DNA of 64,000 nt from CBDFLD01 sp965249005 (GTDB lineage Bacteria; Acidobacteriota; UBA6911): NCBI GenBank assembly GCA_965249005.1, contig CBDFLD010000019.1:186001-250000 (forward strand). Reading direction: 5' to 3'. Below the pieces are notes generated by a model. The model was not told the origin of the DNA, ran no database searches, and saw only the letters and a list, made by a program, of their open reading frames with translations. A program made the translations under genes and the position numbers. This document shows, piece by piece, positions 44,989-54,263 of this stretch. Position 1 is the stretch's first letter, and each line of letters starts with the position of its first letter.

Positions 44989-47613
44989 TCACCTCTCTGT
45001 GTGTTGACTGTTCTCCGCTTTCTTGCCCACCCAGAAGGGGCTGGACCAGGCCTGGCCGCCATCCAGCTGGGTTACACGGACATAGTAATAGTCTCCCTGG
45101 CCGGGAGATTCCAAATCGGTGAACTGGAACGTCTGGTCCAGGGGCCCGGCGGGATCCACGGTCTGAAGGCGGATGGCGTCAACGTGTTCGCCCACCTGAA
45201 ACTCGTGAGAGATCCGGCTGCCGCGCAGATCCCCGAGCCGGAGGCGCACATCGGCAGCGGGGATTTGAGACGGCTGGCGCTTCACGGGACGTGAGTACTT
45301 CAGCTCCCGGTGCGCTTCGGTTTGGAACCGGAACACGGTGCTTCTCCGGGCTCCGTCCAGCTCGACGAGCATCACGTCCCGGCGGCCTCGGGTTTCGGCA
45401 TGAAACCGGATCCGATTGGGGTTGTCCCGGTCGATGGAGGCGAATTCAAAGTGACGATTGTCGAACCCCGGGGTCCGGACGGAGCGGATCCGCGCACCGC
45501 TGACCTCGAGGGCTCCGATCCACTGGCGAACGGGTCTCGGGTTGTCCGGCTCTTCCCCGAAAACGTCTGAGGAGGATTCGAACGCCACCTGAACCCACAT
45601 CTGAGATGTAAGGGGCCTGGAAAGGAAATCCTGACCGTACACGACCTCCCCATTCTTGATGACTTCGATCTGATCGATGGGTGCGGTACCCATCGCCCGG
45701 CACTCCAGCACTCGTTCCCGGGTGTAGGCCTGGCGCGTGCCCATCCGGGCACCGTTGAGATTGGCGTCCAGAATGATCCGCTGGCCGGAAGTGGCATAGG
45801 CGGACAGACTGCGCATGGCATCGAAGATCGCGTCGTTGGTCTTGGTGGGCGCCAGGATGGCCGCCAGACCGGAGAACTGGCCATTCGGGGAGGGATGGAA
45901 CATGGGATTGTTGTAGCCCGGCTTGGCTTGATGCGTGTCTGAAGCGGCAATGAAACCGACCTCATGGCCGCGCTGCAGATACATGTTTCCAAACCACTCG
46001 AAACTGCCGTGCTGGGAATAGATCTCAACCAGTTTCTCCAGCTCCGGATCGCTTTGTGCCCAGTTGCCGGACTGGTGGGCGTGCGGAATAATGAGCACAT
46101 CCTCGGGATCGTTGGCCTGATGCAGGCCGGCGTAGACCAACGGAAGCCGGTTGGCGTCCTGGGCAGCGACCATTTCCCTTCCGTCCGGAGTTCGAAACAG
46201 CACGTTGTGGTGACCGCCGCGGTCGATCTCCAGAGTCCATTCGTATCCAAGATAAGGGATGAACTTTCCCGGTTGATGATACTTGACGACCAGGTCCTTG
46301 AGAGCCTGCCACTCGAAGTCATCCAGCCAGATGTCATGTTCGGATAGACAGACAAAGTCCAGGCGCGAGTCTTCCAGCCCGAAGCGAAAGAACTCTTCAG
46401 CCGAGCCCTGTCCTTCGGCAAACCCGGTGTGACCATGAGTCTCGCCCCAGTACACCCGAGTCTCTATCTCCTTCCGAACCCAGATAGGATCGCTCGAACC
46501 CTGGATGCTCCCATCCGCCGACTCAAAGCGGAAGCGGTACACACCCGGCGCATCGAGGGCAATTCCCTTCAGTACATGGATTGCCTCGTCGCCGGCCGGA
46601 ATCTCCCGGAAAGGCTCGTCGTTCAGAAACACCTCGTACGCGGGAATAGACCCGCCCGCCCGGTTTAGATAGAAATCCTCGCTGCGTACCGAAACCTCGA
46701 AGGGTTCGCCGACTCCGACAATGGAAGGGACAAACCCGTGAACGGAGTGGACTTCGGCTCCAAGCACGGGCAGACTTGGCCATACAGGAGTGAGGAAATT
46801 GCCGTTCCCGCCGAGGTCGATATAGAGGGTAAACAGAAGCTCGTCGGTGGTTGCAGGCTGGACCCGGAACCCTGGAGACCCACCCGAGGTGTCTCCGTAA
46901 GTGACCGTCACGGTCTCTCCCGGCTGCAGCGAAGGGCCTTCCAGAATAAAGGTGGGAGTTTCGTTCTTGGAGCGGCCCCCGTGCATGCCGGGCAGGGCGC
47001 GAGTAAAGCGCTGGAATTGCGCCTGTGGATTCGAGGAGCGGATCGAGACATACCAGTCGGCGGCCGGATCCTCATTCTGAAGAGGATCCGGACCCAGGGA
47101 GAGCTGTTTGGCTACCATGAATCCGCCGCCGGGCTGCATCGGCCTGGAGCCAAGCGTATAGGTTTGCTCAACGGTGGCCCATTTGCCTACAACCAGGGGC
47201 GCGGCAGAGGTCACCTGCAGCGCACCGATCGCATCGGGACGCTCATCCTTGAGGGTCAACTCCTCAATGTAGTAGTCAACCTGCTGCAGCCACTTCGCAG
47301 CAGGTTCAAACCCATCGGTCGCGGACATCCGGATGGAGACCACGTCCAGGGGCAGCTCGACGGGAATGGGTCCTCCCGTGAACGAATAGGCGTTGGCCCA
47401 GTCCCAAACGACGTCCGTCCGGGCCTGCAGGTTCTCAACATTGGTGGGCGAGGTGGCAGCCTCCTGTTTGAGTTGCACCACGCGAGCACGCAATTCCGGG
47501 GTCAGGGGGTCATCGGCCGTCCCGGGGGCGCCACACGACCACAAACCCAATAGAAACACGATCCCGGCATAGATACTGCCGCTTCCCGGATACCTGTCAA
47601 TCTCGTACTTCAA
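44989..47613 (-). CDS. DUF3604 family secreted protein (PHP-like fold)
   Basis: An 874-residue protein with an N-terminal lipoprotein-like signal (hydrophobic segment ending LLGLWSCG, a possible lipobox). The central DUF3604 domain begins at VYWGETHGHTGFAEGQGS (H-x-H metal motif) and continues with VCLSEHDIWL, IPHAHQSGNW and FIAASDTHQAKPGYNNP, all possible metal ligands of a PHP/metallo-hydrolase site. Flanking parts are beta-rich. The C-terminus has a fibronectin-like unit ending YYVRVTQLDGGQAWSSPFWVG. Predicted periplasmic hydrolase of unknown substrate. The start lies inside a relic of a kinase gene. Confidence 0.85.
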   Translation of the reverse strand: MKYEIDRYPGSGSIYAGIVFLLGLWSCGAPGTADDPLTPELRARVVQLKQEAATSPTNVENLQARTDVVWDWANAYSFTGGPIPVELPLDVVSIRMSATDGFEPAAKWLQQVDYYIEELTLKDERPDAIGALQVTSAAPLVVGKWATVEQTYTLGSRPMQPGGGFMVAKQLSLGPDPLQNEDPAADWYVSIRSSNPQAQFQRFTRALPGMHGGRSKNETPTFILEGPSLQPGETVTVTYGDTSGGSPGFRVQPATTDELLFTLYIDLGGNGNFLTPVWPSLPVLGAEVHSVHGFVPSIVGVGEPFEVSVRSEDFYLNRAGGSIPAYEVFLNDEPFREIPAGDEAIHVLKGIALDAPGVYRFRFESADGSIQGSSDPIWVRKEIETRVYWGETHGHTGFAEGQGSAEEFFRFGLEDSRLDFVCLSEHDIWLDDFEWQALKDLVVKYHQPGKFIPYLGYEWTLEIDRGGHHNVLFRTPDGREMVAAQDANRLPLVYAGLHQANDPEDVLIIPHAHQSGNWAQSDPELEKLVEIYSQHGSFEWFGNMYLQRGHEVGFIAASDTHQAKPGYNNPMFHPSPNGQFSGLAAILAPTKTNDAIFDAMRSLSAYATSGQRIILDANLNGARMGTRQAYTRERVLECRAMGTAPIDQIEVIKNGEVVYGQDFLSRPLTSQMWVQVAFESSSDVFGEEPDNPRPVRQWIGALEVSGARIRSVRTPGFDNRHFEFASIDRDNPNRIRFHAETRGRRDVMLVELDGARRSTVFRFQTEAHRELKYSRPVKRQPSQIPAADVRLRLGDLRGSRISHEFQVGEHVDAIRLQTVDPAGPLDQTFQFTDLESPGQGDYYYVRVTQLDGGQAWSSPFWVGKKAENSQHTER

Positions 47614-47770
47614 AATTTCCTCTCACCCTATCAGCAAAAGGACGCACGTCCCGAGTTACCGTGCGGTCCAGACGGGTGTCCTTGACACGATACACTTCCC
47701 GCACACCTCCTGCCCCGATAGGGGAGAGGATCTCGCAAGGACCGAGCCGTGTCTCGTCTGCAAGAGCCAT
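47597..47770 (-). pseudogene. 5' relic of a PknB-type kinase gene
   Basis: Read on the minus strand from ATG 47770: MALADETRLGPCEILSPIGA, then GGVREVYRVKDTRLDR. This corresponds to the first 36 residues of the kinase at 54215-55885 (MALADGTRLGPYQILSPLGA, GGMGAVYLAQDTNLDR). The similarity extends upstream into non-coding DNA (a shared GGATTTGGTGGGTTCAATGC). Downstream it degrades and ends with a stop at 47597, overlapping the start of the DUF3604 gene. Confidence 0.8.
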
Positions 47771-47859
47771 GGCGGCTCCGTGGATTTGGTGGGTTCAATG
47801 CTCGGCGTAGGATATCAGAGGATCGCGTCTATCGGGCGGAAAACATGTGGCAGTGGGGG

Positions 47860-49497
47860 TTACTGCACCTTGAACGGCGCGCGCTGGGTGACTGACTGAC
47901 CACTCAAAGTGTCGGAAATGGAGCAAACGAGCTCGTACTCGCCTTCTTCCAAGCTGTGGAGCTGAACCATCCGGGCCACGTAAACCCGATCACGCAAGAA
48001 TCCGATGCCCCCGGTCACTGACTTGAAGGAACGGGGAGGACGTCCACGCGGAGTGTGAGCGTACTTGATCTCCAGATTCGGTTCCCGCGCGGACTGATCT
48101 ATCTCGAAACCGTAAGTCTCGAAATAGAAACCCAGATAATCGTCTGCGTGGAAAACGGGGTCTACCTGCGGCGTGATCTTGTATCGCCCGACAACGAACG
48201 CTTCGCTGATTCCGGCCTCAGAGGGCTGAATCTCTTTGGTGAGGACGAGAGAGCTGGTGCTCAACTGCTGCTGGGCCCGAGACGGAACGCGAATCGGGAT
48301 TGCCACCGTACCCATCCTGCCACTGACTGTGTCCTTGACGATGAGGTCCAGCTTGTACCGGACCGGCGGCAGGATGAATTTTCTTTGATGGGCTCCATGC
48401 CGGGTCCACCCGCCCTCGATTTGTTCGGGTCGGTAGTCCGCGGCAATCTCTTCGTCGAACTCGAAGACGACGCGCCGGGTGATCGTCGAAACCAGACCGT
48501 AGACTTGCACTCGACTCTGTCGGAAGCCGTGCCCTTGCTGGAAAGATAACTCCCGATTGTCTAAGAGGATCGTGACCGAAACCAGATAGGTTTCCGGATC
48601 GATCCGGAAGTAGTGAGAGGCGACTTTGAAGGGAAACTGCTCGTATCGAATTCGCGTCCGGACCAGCGCCTTGAGATCATCAAACCGAATCATCGGAGCT
48701 TTGCTCAGCTTCATCAGCAACTCCGCTTTTTGGAAGGGTTGGTCCTTGGCTCTTTCGAAGTAGATGCCCTGCTTGTCGGCCAGCCCGGATTCCCGGATCC
48801 GGTTGACTCGAAAGGGGGACTTGCGGCCCCACATCACTTCCGCGTCGTTCAGTCCCATTCCGGGCACCATCAAGAGCTCGTCTTTGTCCTGCGGATCCAT
48901 CGAGAGCCGATAGAGATTTCCCCCGCTCTGGTCGACGAATTCCAGCTCGACATCTTCCCCGACCCCTTCGATATAGCGGTACTCCCACCTTTCGAAGGGG
49001 TAGACCGAAGTCCGCCCACCCCCTTCGTGGGGTTTGCGGTCGTAGGAGCCACCCGTGGGGTAGGATTCGATCCGATCCGGCGGACCAAACATGATGTAGA
49101 TGCGGCCCCGGTCGGTCTTCCAGCCCGGAATTCCCGCAGCAAAGCGATCATTGGCGTACTGGATTCTCCGGTAGTGTTCTTCTTTGGTTTCATTGATCGA
49201 ACTGCGGGGATCGTGGTCGCGCCGTCGCCAGAACTGCTCAATGAAATGATCTCGTTCTTCGTCTGTGGTGAGCGCAAGAAAAACCGCCCGCTCTTCTTCC
49301 GTGATGATGTATACGACATCCTGCTCGAGCCACTCATCATGGTAATCCTGCAACCACTCCCGTTCGGAAGTTTCCTTGTTCTTCTCTTTCGGAGCGTCTC
49401 CCGAACGCTCCTGGGAATCGGCTGGGAAGCCGGGCAAAGCCAAAAGACAACACAGAAAAAGGAGCCGAGTACAGTGAAGAGTCAGGGTAGATTTCAT
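47860..49497 (-). CDS. GWxTD domain-containing secreted protein
   Basis: A 545-residue protein with a signal peptide ending around LPGFPADS. The GWxTD domain starts at DVVYIITEEERAVFLAL and contains FIEQFWRRRDHDP and the name-giving GWKTDRGRIYIMFGPPD. The C-terminal half is beta-rich (YKLDLIVKDTVSGRMGTVAI), ending QSVTQRAPFKVQ. GWxTD proteins are secreted and common in Acidobacteria and Bacteroidetes; their function is not established. It lies upstream of DUF3604 on the same strand and follows the TonB-receptor pseudogene. Confidence 0.88.
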   Translation of the reverse strand: MKSTLTLHCTRLLFLCCLLALPGFPADSQERSGDAPKEKNKETSEREWLQDYHDEWLEQDVVYIITEEERAVFLALTTDEERDHFIEQFWRRRDHDPRSSINETKEEHYRRIQYANDRFAAGIPGWKTDRGRIYIMFGPPDRIESYPTGGSYDRKPHEGGGRTSVYPFERWEYRYIEGVGEDVELEFVDQSGGNLYRLSMDPQDKDELLMVPGMGLNDAEVMWGRKSPFRVNRIRESGLADKQGIYFERAKDQPFQKAELLMKLSKAPMIRFDDLKALVRTRIRYEQFPFKVASHYFRIDPETYLVSVTILLDNRELSFQQGHGFRQSRVQVYGLVSTITRRVVFEFDEEIAADYRPEQIEGGWTRHGAHQRKFILPPVRYKLDLIVKDTVSGRMGTVAIPIRVPSRAQQQLSTSSLVLTKEIQPSEAGISEAFVVGRYKITPQVDPVFHADDYLGFYFETYGFEIDQSAREPNLEIKYAHTPRGRPPRSFKSVTGGIGFLRDRVYVARMVQLHSLEEGEYELVCSISDTLSGQSVTQRAPFKVQ

Positions 49498-49516
49498 GTG
49501 CGCACCGAGTCCACAA

Positions 49517-50620
49517 TCAGAAGATCACCTTGATGCCGCCCTGCAAGACTCGGGCGTCACGTGCTGAATCTATCACACCGAAGTTGCCGGAATTGATGTT
49601 CTGTAAGCAGACTCCGGCAAACTGATCTGCCGGACACACGTTGAAGTTCACATTGTTGATCAAGTTGAAAGCCTCAAAGCGGAATTGCAGCTCCCCTGCT
49701 TCGCCGAGAAAAGGCAAAGAAAATGACTTGAACAGACTTAGGTCCAGTGTGAATAGATCGTCGCTTCGAAAGCGGCGCCAAGCGAGTTGTCCCGGACTGC
49801 CGGCGGCTGGATTGCTAAAGAGCTGGGCGTCTGCCTCGCTGATGATGCGGATCTGATCTCCCGTGGTCACCTTGGCAATGCCGAAGTCACAGCAATAATC
49901 GGCCGTACTAAAACGCCTCGTGTGCAAGTTCAAACGTCCACTGTGAATGGTAAAAGGCCATCCCGAAGCGTAGGAGACGATTCCATTCAGTTGCCAACCT
50001 CCCAGGAATCCGTTCACAGCCGCAGGGCTGTCGTTGAGCAAACGCCGTCCCCGCCCGACGGGCACCTCCCAGATGAAGTTGCCGTTGATAACATGAGTCG
50101 AATCAAACCAGGAGAAATCCTTGTCCAAACCTCGATTCTCATTATCCCGGTAACCAAGAGTCTGGTTTTGACCGCCATCGTAGTCGGTCAAAGCCTTACC
50201 CATTGTGTAGTTGACTTGGAATTGCAGACCCTGATGAAATCGCCGCGTCATCTCGACCTTCACTCCGTGCCAAGTGGAATTGGAGTTGTTCCCTAACAGA
50301 AACGCATTAAGGAACTGGGGATTCGTCCGGAAATAGTTCAAAGGCAACCCTGCGGCCTCGAGGAGCTTGAATTGGGCAAACGTGATGTCGATGTTGTTAA
50401 TTACCGGAGCTACCTGTCCCTGGGCGATAAGGCCATTCAAGAAAGGAGGAATGCCCCTGCTCAGGAACGGAGGAATTCCCGGAGCGGGCTCGAATAACTT
50501 GCCAAAGACCCCAGTATCTTCTCCCAGGTTGGGATTCCCATTAGCGGCAAAGTTTCGCTGCGCGGCCAGGAAGCCCTCGAGAAATCCGTTCTCGCGACTC
50601 TTTTCCTGATTGAAAGTGAA
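49517..50620 (-). pseudogene. Oar-like TonB-dependent receptor, part 4 (C-terminal barrel)
   Basis: This frame is open up to the edge of the IS200 element at 50620 and reads FTFNQEKSRENGFLEGFLA, then the late barrel strands (WHGVKVEMTRRFHQGLQFQV, NYTMGKALTDYDGG, LNGIVSYASGWPFT) and ends GGIKVIF with terminal Phe. It is the last portion of a receptor gene beginning near 53.9 kb. It has no start of its own; the ATG at 50440 is internal. Intact terminal strand shows the gene was once full length. Confidence 0.8.
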
Positions 50621-51177
50621 TTACCCTCGCCTGAAGGCGAGGGCTTCGGTCGTCGGCTGAAGCCGACTAAAGGCCTCGCCTCATAGAATGGCCTATTCCG
50701 TTATCTTAAAGTCCCGGTCCTCCTGGGGCTCGACACCTTGTTGCTCAATGTACTGCTTGATCACTTCGTCCGTCACATTTCCTGTCGTACACACAAAGTA
50801 CCCTCGTGCCCACAGGTGCCGGCCCCAGAACTCCCTTTGCACCGACCTATATTCCCTCATTAGATGGTGACTGCTCTTCCCCTTCACGGCCTGCATGATT
50901 CGGCTCGGCGACACCTGCGGCGGCATGCTCAACATCAAGTGCACATGATCTGGACTCACATTCCCTTTCACAATCACCACATCCTCAGATGCACAGATCT
51001 CTCGGATCAGCTCTCTTGTCCTTCTGGCTATGTCCCCCTTCAGGACCGGCTTGCGGTACTTCGTGATAAACACAAAGTGATATTGCAGCTCATAGACTGT
51101 GTGCGATCCTTTCCGGTATCTCGGCATGCATCATTGTACCGCAAGCCTCCTAAAGGCTTCGCCTGAAGGCGAGGGAT
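50621..51177 (-). mobile_element. IS200/IS605-family insertion sequence (tnpA only)
   Basis: About 557 bp between two parts of a receptor gene. Both ends carry hairpins of the CTCGCCTTCAGGCGAG type (at 50625-50644 and about 51158-51175), the subterminal structures recognised by Y1 transposases, and an additional hairpin with GTCGGCTGAAGCCGAC near 50652-50668. No target duplication is seen, as expected. Rejoining 50620 to 51178 brings the receptor halves back together apart from one extra G. Confidence 0.85.
50693..51127 (-). CDS. tnpA: IS200-type Y1 (HUH) transposase
   Basis: A 144-residue single-strand transposase with the HUH motif H61-V-H63 (GNVSPDHVHLMLSMPP) and catalytic Y126 in EVIKQYIEQQG. 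Length and sequence (LQYHFVFITKYRKPVL, FWGRHLWARGYFVCTTG) are standard for IS200 TnpA. No tnpB accompanies it. It is intact and probably still functional. Confidence 0.93.
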   Translation of the reverse strand: MPRYRKGSHTVYELQYHFVFITKYRKPVLKGDIARRTRELIREICASEDVVIVKGNVSPDHVHLMLSMPPQVSPSRIMQAVKGKSSHHLMREYRSVQREFWGRHLWARGYFVCTTGNVTDEVIKQYIEQQGVEPQEDRDFKITE

Positions 51178-51178
51178 T

Positions 51179-52084
51179 TCACCCATCCCCGAGTGGGACA
51201 TTAACTGCCCTGTACTGACCCGTTGCTTTGTTGCCCACGTAGGCCACCTGAAGCAGGGTATTTCTCATGACCTCGTGCTGAATCCGAAGAGACCAGCTCT
51301 GAGTGTGGGGAACATAGAGATTGGAGTCGATGGCGTAAACAACGCCTAGGCGATCGAAAGGAATGGGGGCGAAAATCTCCGGCGTGGGCAATGGAAGGAA
51401 TCTGCCAGCGTCAGAGAAACGGACTCTAGGAAAGATTGTGCGAGTGGCACCCATTCCCTCATTAAAGAAGTTCGATGCCCCGGTCATGACATTGCCGACT
51501 CGGTCGTAGGCGATCCGGTAGTTTGCGCTGATGCTCCATTTCCCCCGATTGGTAGGATCCCAGGTGAATCCAATATTGGGAGCGAAGTTATTCCAGTCGG
51601 TGCCATAGATCCCTGCGCCTTTGTCCGGAGCCAACCCCGTTCGTGTGGGCTGTCCCGAGGCTCCGGAGATTCCAAGCAGCCGGTCCAACCCTCCCAGTGG
51701 TTGGACAAACAGCCCATCGGCCTCAAAGACTGGTGGAAAGATCTCCCAGCGCAAGCCCAGGTTGAGCGTGATATTCGGTCTCACCTTCCAGGTGTCCTGG
51801 AAAAAGAGAGAAAACTCACGCGACCTCCAGCGCCGCCCACGGCCCTCAAAAGGTGTGAATCTCTCGGTACTGTTGGCATGAAAATCCTGGCGAATAACGC
51901 CGATGCTGCCGGTCAGATCATTGGTCATCTGCTGAGCCCGTATCCAATCAGGGGTAGAGAGCCCAGGACGAGGACCCCTCGGAATTGTCGCCGGATTCCC
52001 GGGGTTCCATGTGTCAACCACGGGGATGTAGAAATCCCCTCCAACAAAAAAGTTGGAACGATTGATTCGGATGTCTACCCCCCC
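51179..52084 (-). pseudogene. Oar-like TonB-dependent receptor, part 3
   Basis: Barrel section of the same receptor: VVDTWNPGNPATIPRGPRPG, LTLNLGLRWEIFPPVFEADG, NFAPNIGFTWDPTNRGKWSI, QSWSLRIQHEVMRNTLLQVA and YVGNKATGQYRAVNVPLGDG. The frame properly begins after an 8-base C/G run at 52078-52085, where one extra G shifts it against the previous part. It ends at a stop at the IS200 border. Confidence 0.8.
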
Positions 52085-52757
52085 CTTTGAAAGTGTGATT
52101 CCTTTTGATCCAAGTAATATTATCTGCCAGGTTGATCACGGCTGTGGTGAGGACCTGAGGCAAGAACACACCCTGGGGATTACCGTTGCGTCCTCCTCCA
52201 CGTCCACGGCCCAAACCCCTCAGCTGAAAGTTGCCTCTGCGATCAAAGCTGTCCGGGTGAGTAGGAAATCTATTTGTGTCGCGCTTCTGTCCCCCAAGGC
52301 GAAACTCATTCAGGAAACTGGGCGAGAAGGTGGATGTGAGAGCAACCGTCCCCGAGATGCGTCCTTCGTCAAACGCGTCCTGTCGGAATCCTGAAACCAG
52401 CTCAGGACCAAGGTCTTCTTGCTGGTACCAGCCTACGCTGACAGCCAACCGATGGTTCTTGCTAAAGTGGTGATCGCCTTTGATCACGAACTGATCCTCA
52501 TCGAAGGGGAGATCAGAGTTGTAGCGGAATCCAGCCAAATTGAACCCGTCACCAATATCAAAATTGTTGGGCAGCGGAATCTGTTGAAGTTTGCCGGCGA
52601 CGATTCCTGTAGTGTCCGGACCGAGCCGCGTAGGATCAATGGAAAAGACATCAAACGTTCCGATGTCACTCGCAGCGACTTTGGGGTTTCCTTGTCCATC
52701 CACAAGAGAGGTTGCATTACTGCCAGGGACATAGTAACGAAAAATCCCCTCTCGCAT
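52014..52757 (-). pseudogene. Oar-like TonB-dependent receptor, part 2
   Basis: Barrel section with GIFRYYVPGSNATSLVDGQG, LQQIPLPNNFDIGDGFNLAG and EDQFVIKGDHHFSKNHRL. The coding similarity starts earlier, at about 52850, with IKDRTFLFGTYEGVRQKR, in the same frame but without ATG. It is one base out of frame with part 1 (GGCCCCTGATC, where GGCCCCCTGATC would keep the frame) and with part 3 (extra G). Confidence 0.8.
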
Positions 52758-52846
52758 GCTTTGGGTGTAGACCCGTTTGTTGAGGATGATGGCTCGCTTC
52801 TGACGAACCCCTTCGTAGGTCCCAAAAAGGAAGGTTCTGTCCTTGA

Positions 52847-53893
52847 TCAGGGGCCACCGAGTGAAAAGCCGAATTGGTTGCGCAGGAAAGTCGGGCGCTC
52901 GTTGCCCTGGCGATTGTTAAAGAAATTATTGGCATTCAGGACGGTGTTGCGGTGAAAGTTGAACAAATTTCCATGCAGCTCATTCGTGCCTGAATTGTAA
53001 ATGATCTGAACCTGCGCTCCAGCTTCCCGTCCGTACTCGGCGGAAGCACTGGAGGTGACCACACGGTACTCCCCCACTGCCTCCAGGGGGACCGGCATCA
53101 TAGAAACAGCCGGTGAGAAGGTGATGAACGGATTCTGGGCGGAAATGCCTTCTACAGTGACATTGTTGGCCTCCACGCGCAGCCCATCGACATTGCCTAC
53201 TCCGCCCTGGTCGCTTCCCCCCGCCTGAGGACGATTGCGCGGGTTGGTGCCAGCCTGCAGATAAAACAGAGCCAGAGGATTACGGTCAATCAAGGGGAGA
53301 TCCTTGATCTGATCTTCTTTGACTACATTACCGATCGATTGCGAAACTCGATCCACTGTGGGCGAACCGGCTGTGACGATCACTTTCTCGGTGATGTCTC
53401 CAACCTGAAGGGTGAAATTCAGGGTGACTGTGTCACCGATGAGCAGTGGAAATCCTGGCTGTACGTTGCGCTTGAATCCCGGCAACTCCGAAACGACGGT
53501 GTATCTTCCGGGAGTCAGTTTGGGAAACAAGTAAAAACCGGTCTCGTTCGTGACGGTCTCGTAGGAGATATTGGTCGCTTCGTTTGTGGCAACGATCGTA
53601 ACACCTGGGACTACGGCCTCTGTTATGTCCTGGACCACACCTTCCAGCTGTGCTGTGGTGACTTGCGCTGGGGTACTTCTGATTAAAAGCAGGCCCAGGA
53701 AGGCGAGAAAGACGAGCGATCGCTTGGATGAGCAGGCACTCCCAGACCGGTGAGAATCGCTCTCCCCTTGAAATGGTCCATTTGCCTTGGACCACGTAGG
53801 GGAAAGGATGGACATAGATTTCGGCTTCGCCCGACTCATTGGATGCGTAGGTAGTGCATCTCCGGTCGCACCGGACTGCCGGTATGATTTCAT
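52847..53893 (-). pseudogene. Oar-like TonB-dependent receptor, part 1 (N-terminal)
   Basis: Contains a signal peptide (KRSLVFLAFLGLLLI to PAQ), a carboxypeptidase-regulatory-like domain (QLEGVVQDITEAVVPGVTIV), a plug domain (IKDLPLIDRNPLALFYLQAG) and the first barrel strands to FLRNQFGFSLGGP. The first 50 residues from the ATG at 53893 are not receptor-like; they overlap a kinase/TolB relic in another frame, so the original start is lost or replaced. With parts 2-4 it would make a complete receptor of the kind paired with kinases in this genome. Confidence 0.8.
53742..53855 (-). pseudogene. Relic of a kinase TolB-propeller segment
   Basis: In the frame overlapping the receptor's N-terminus the DNA encodes TYASNESGEAEIYVHPFPYV, then VQGKWTISRGERFSPVWE. 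This matches the recurrent blade YxSNESGxxEVYVxPFP, GKWxIS, of PknB-TolB kinases. It is only about 38 codons, with no connection to the kinase at 54215-55885, whose propeller breaks off earlier. Confidence 0.7.
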
Positions 53894-54140
53894 GATCCAC
53901 CTCCATGGTGAATTCCCTATCGATGAGGAAATCTGTTACTTCTTCTGCTAGGAACCTGAGGACGCAAGCTGGGGTTTCCGCTTGCGGTTCGAGCTCGAAC
54001 GGCTACAACCGACTGTCGCGTCTACGGCTAGAGGAATGAGGGCAAACTATATAAACAGACCCTATCACGGCACAGGCAAGACACACAATCAGGGATTCCC
54101 TGAGTTCTGCCTTCGATACCCCCTACTCGACGCCGAAAAA

Positions 54141-54263
54141 AGGGGGACGTCTCCCACGTTTCCCGTTTTTTTTGGGGAAACGATGGAGGAGGGGACATCC
54201 CCCTAGTTTCCTGATTAGTCTGACATTGTGGAGAGAGAATCGTGGAAACTAGGGGGACGTCCC
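54141..54263. repeat. GGGGACGTCCCC-TAGTTTCC repeat cluster (REP-like)
   Basis: Two arms, GGGGACATCCCCCTAGTTTC (54191-54210) and GGAAACTAGGGGGACGTCCC (54244-54263), are inverted repeats differing at about one position, with a 32-nt loop. A third related unit lies at about 54141-54162 (GGGGACGTCTCCCACGTTTC), followed by a TTTCCC/GGGGAAA hairpin around 8 T. Similar sequence occurs after the diol dehydratase genes (44820-44858). Confidence 0.6.

Noticed and set aside
46738..47553. 271-codon plus-strand frame
   Set aside because: Antisense to the DUF3604 gene; no sensible start or composition.
47634..47665. GGACGCACGTCC stretch as another copy of the GGGGAC repeat
   Set aside because: It is part of the decayed kinase coding sequence and lacks the flanking TAGTTTCC arm.
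48613..49533. 306-codon plus-strand frame
   Set aside because: Antisense to the GWxTD gene with clear family motifs.
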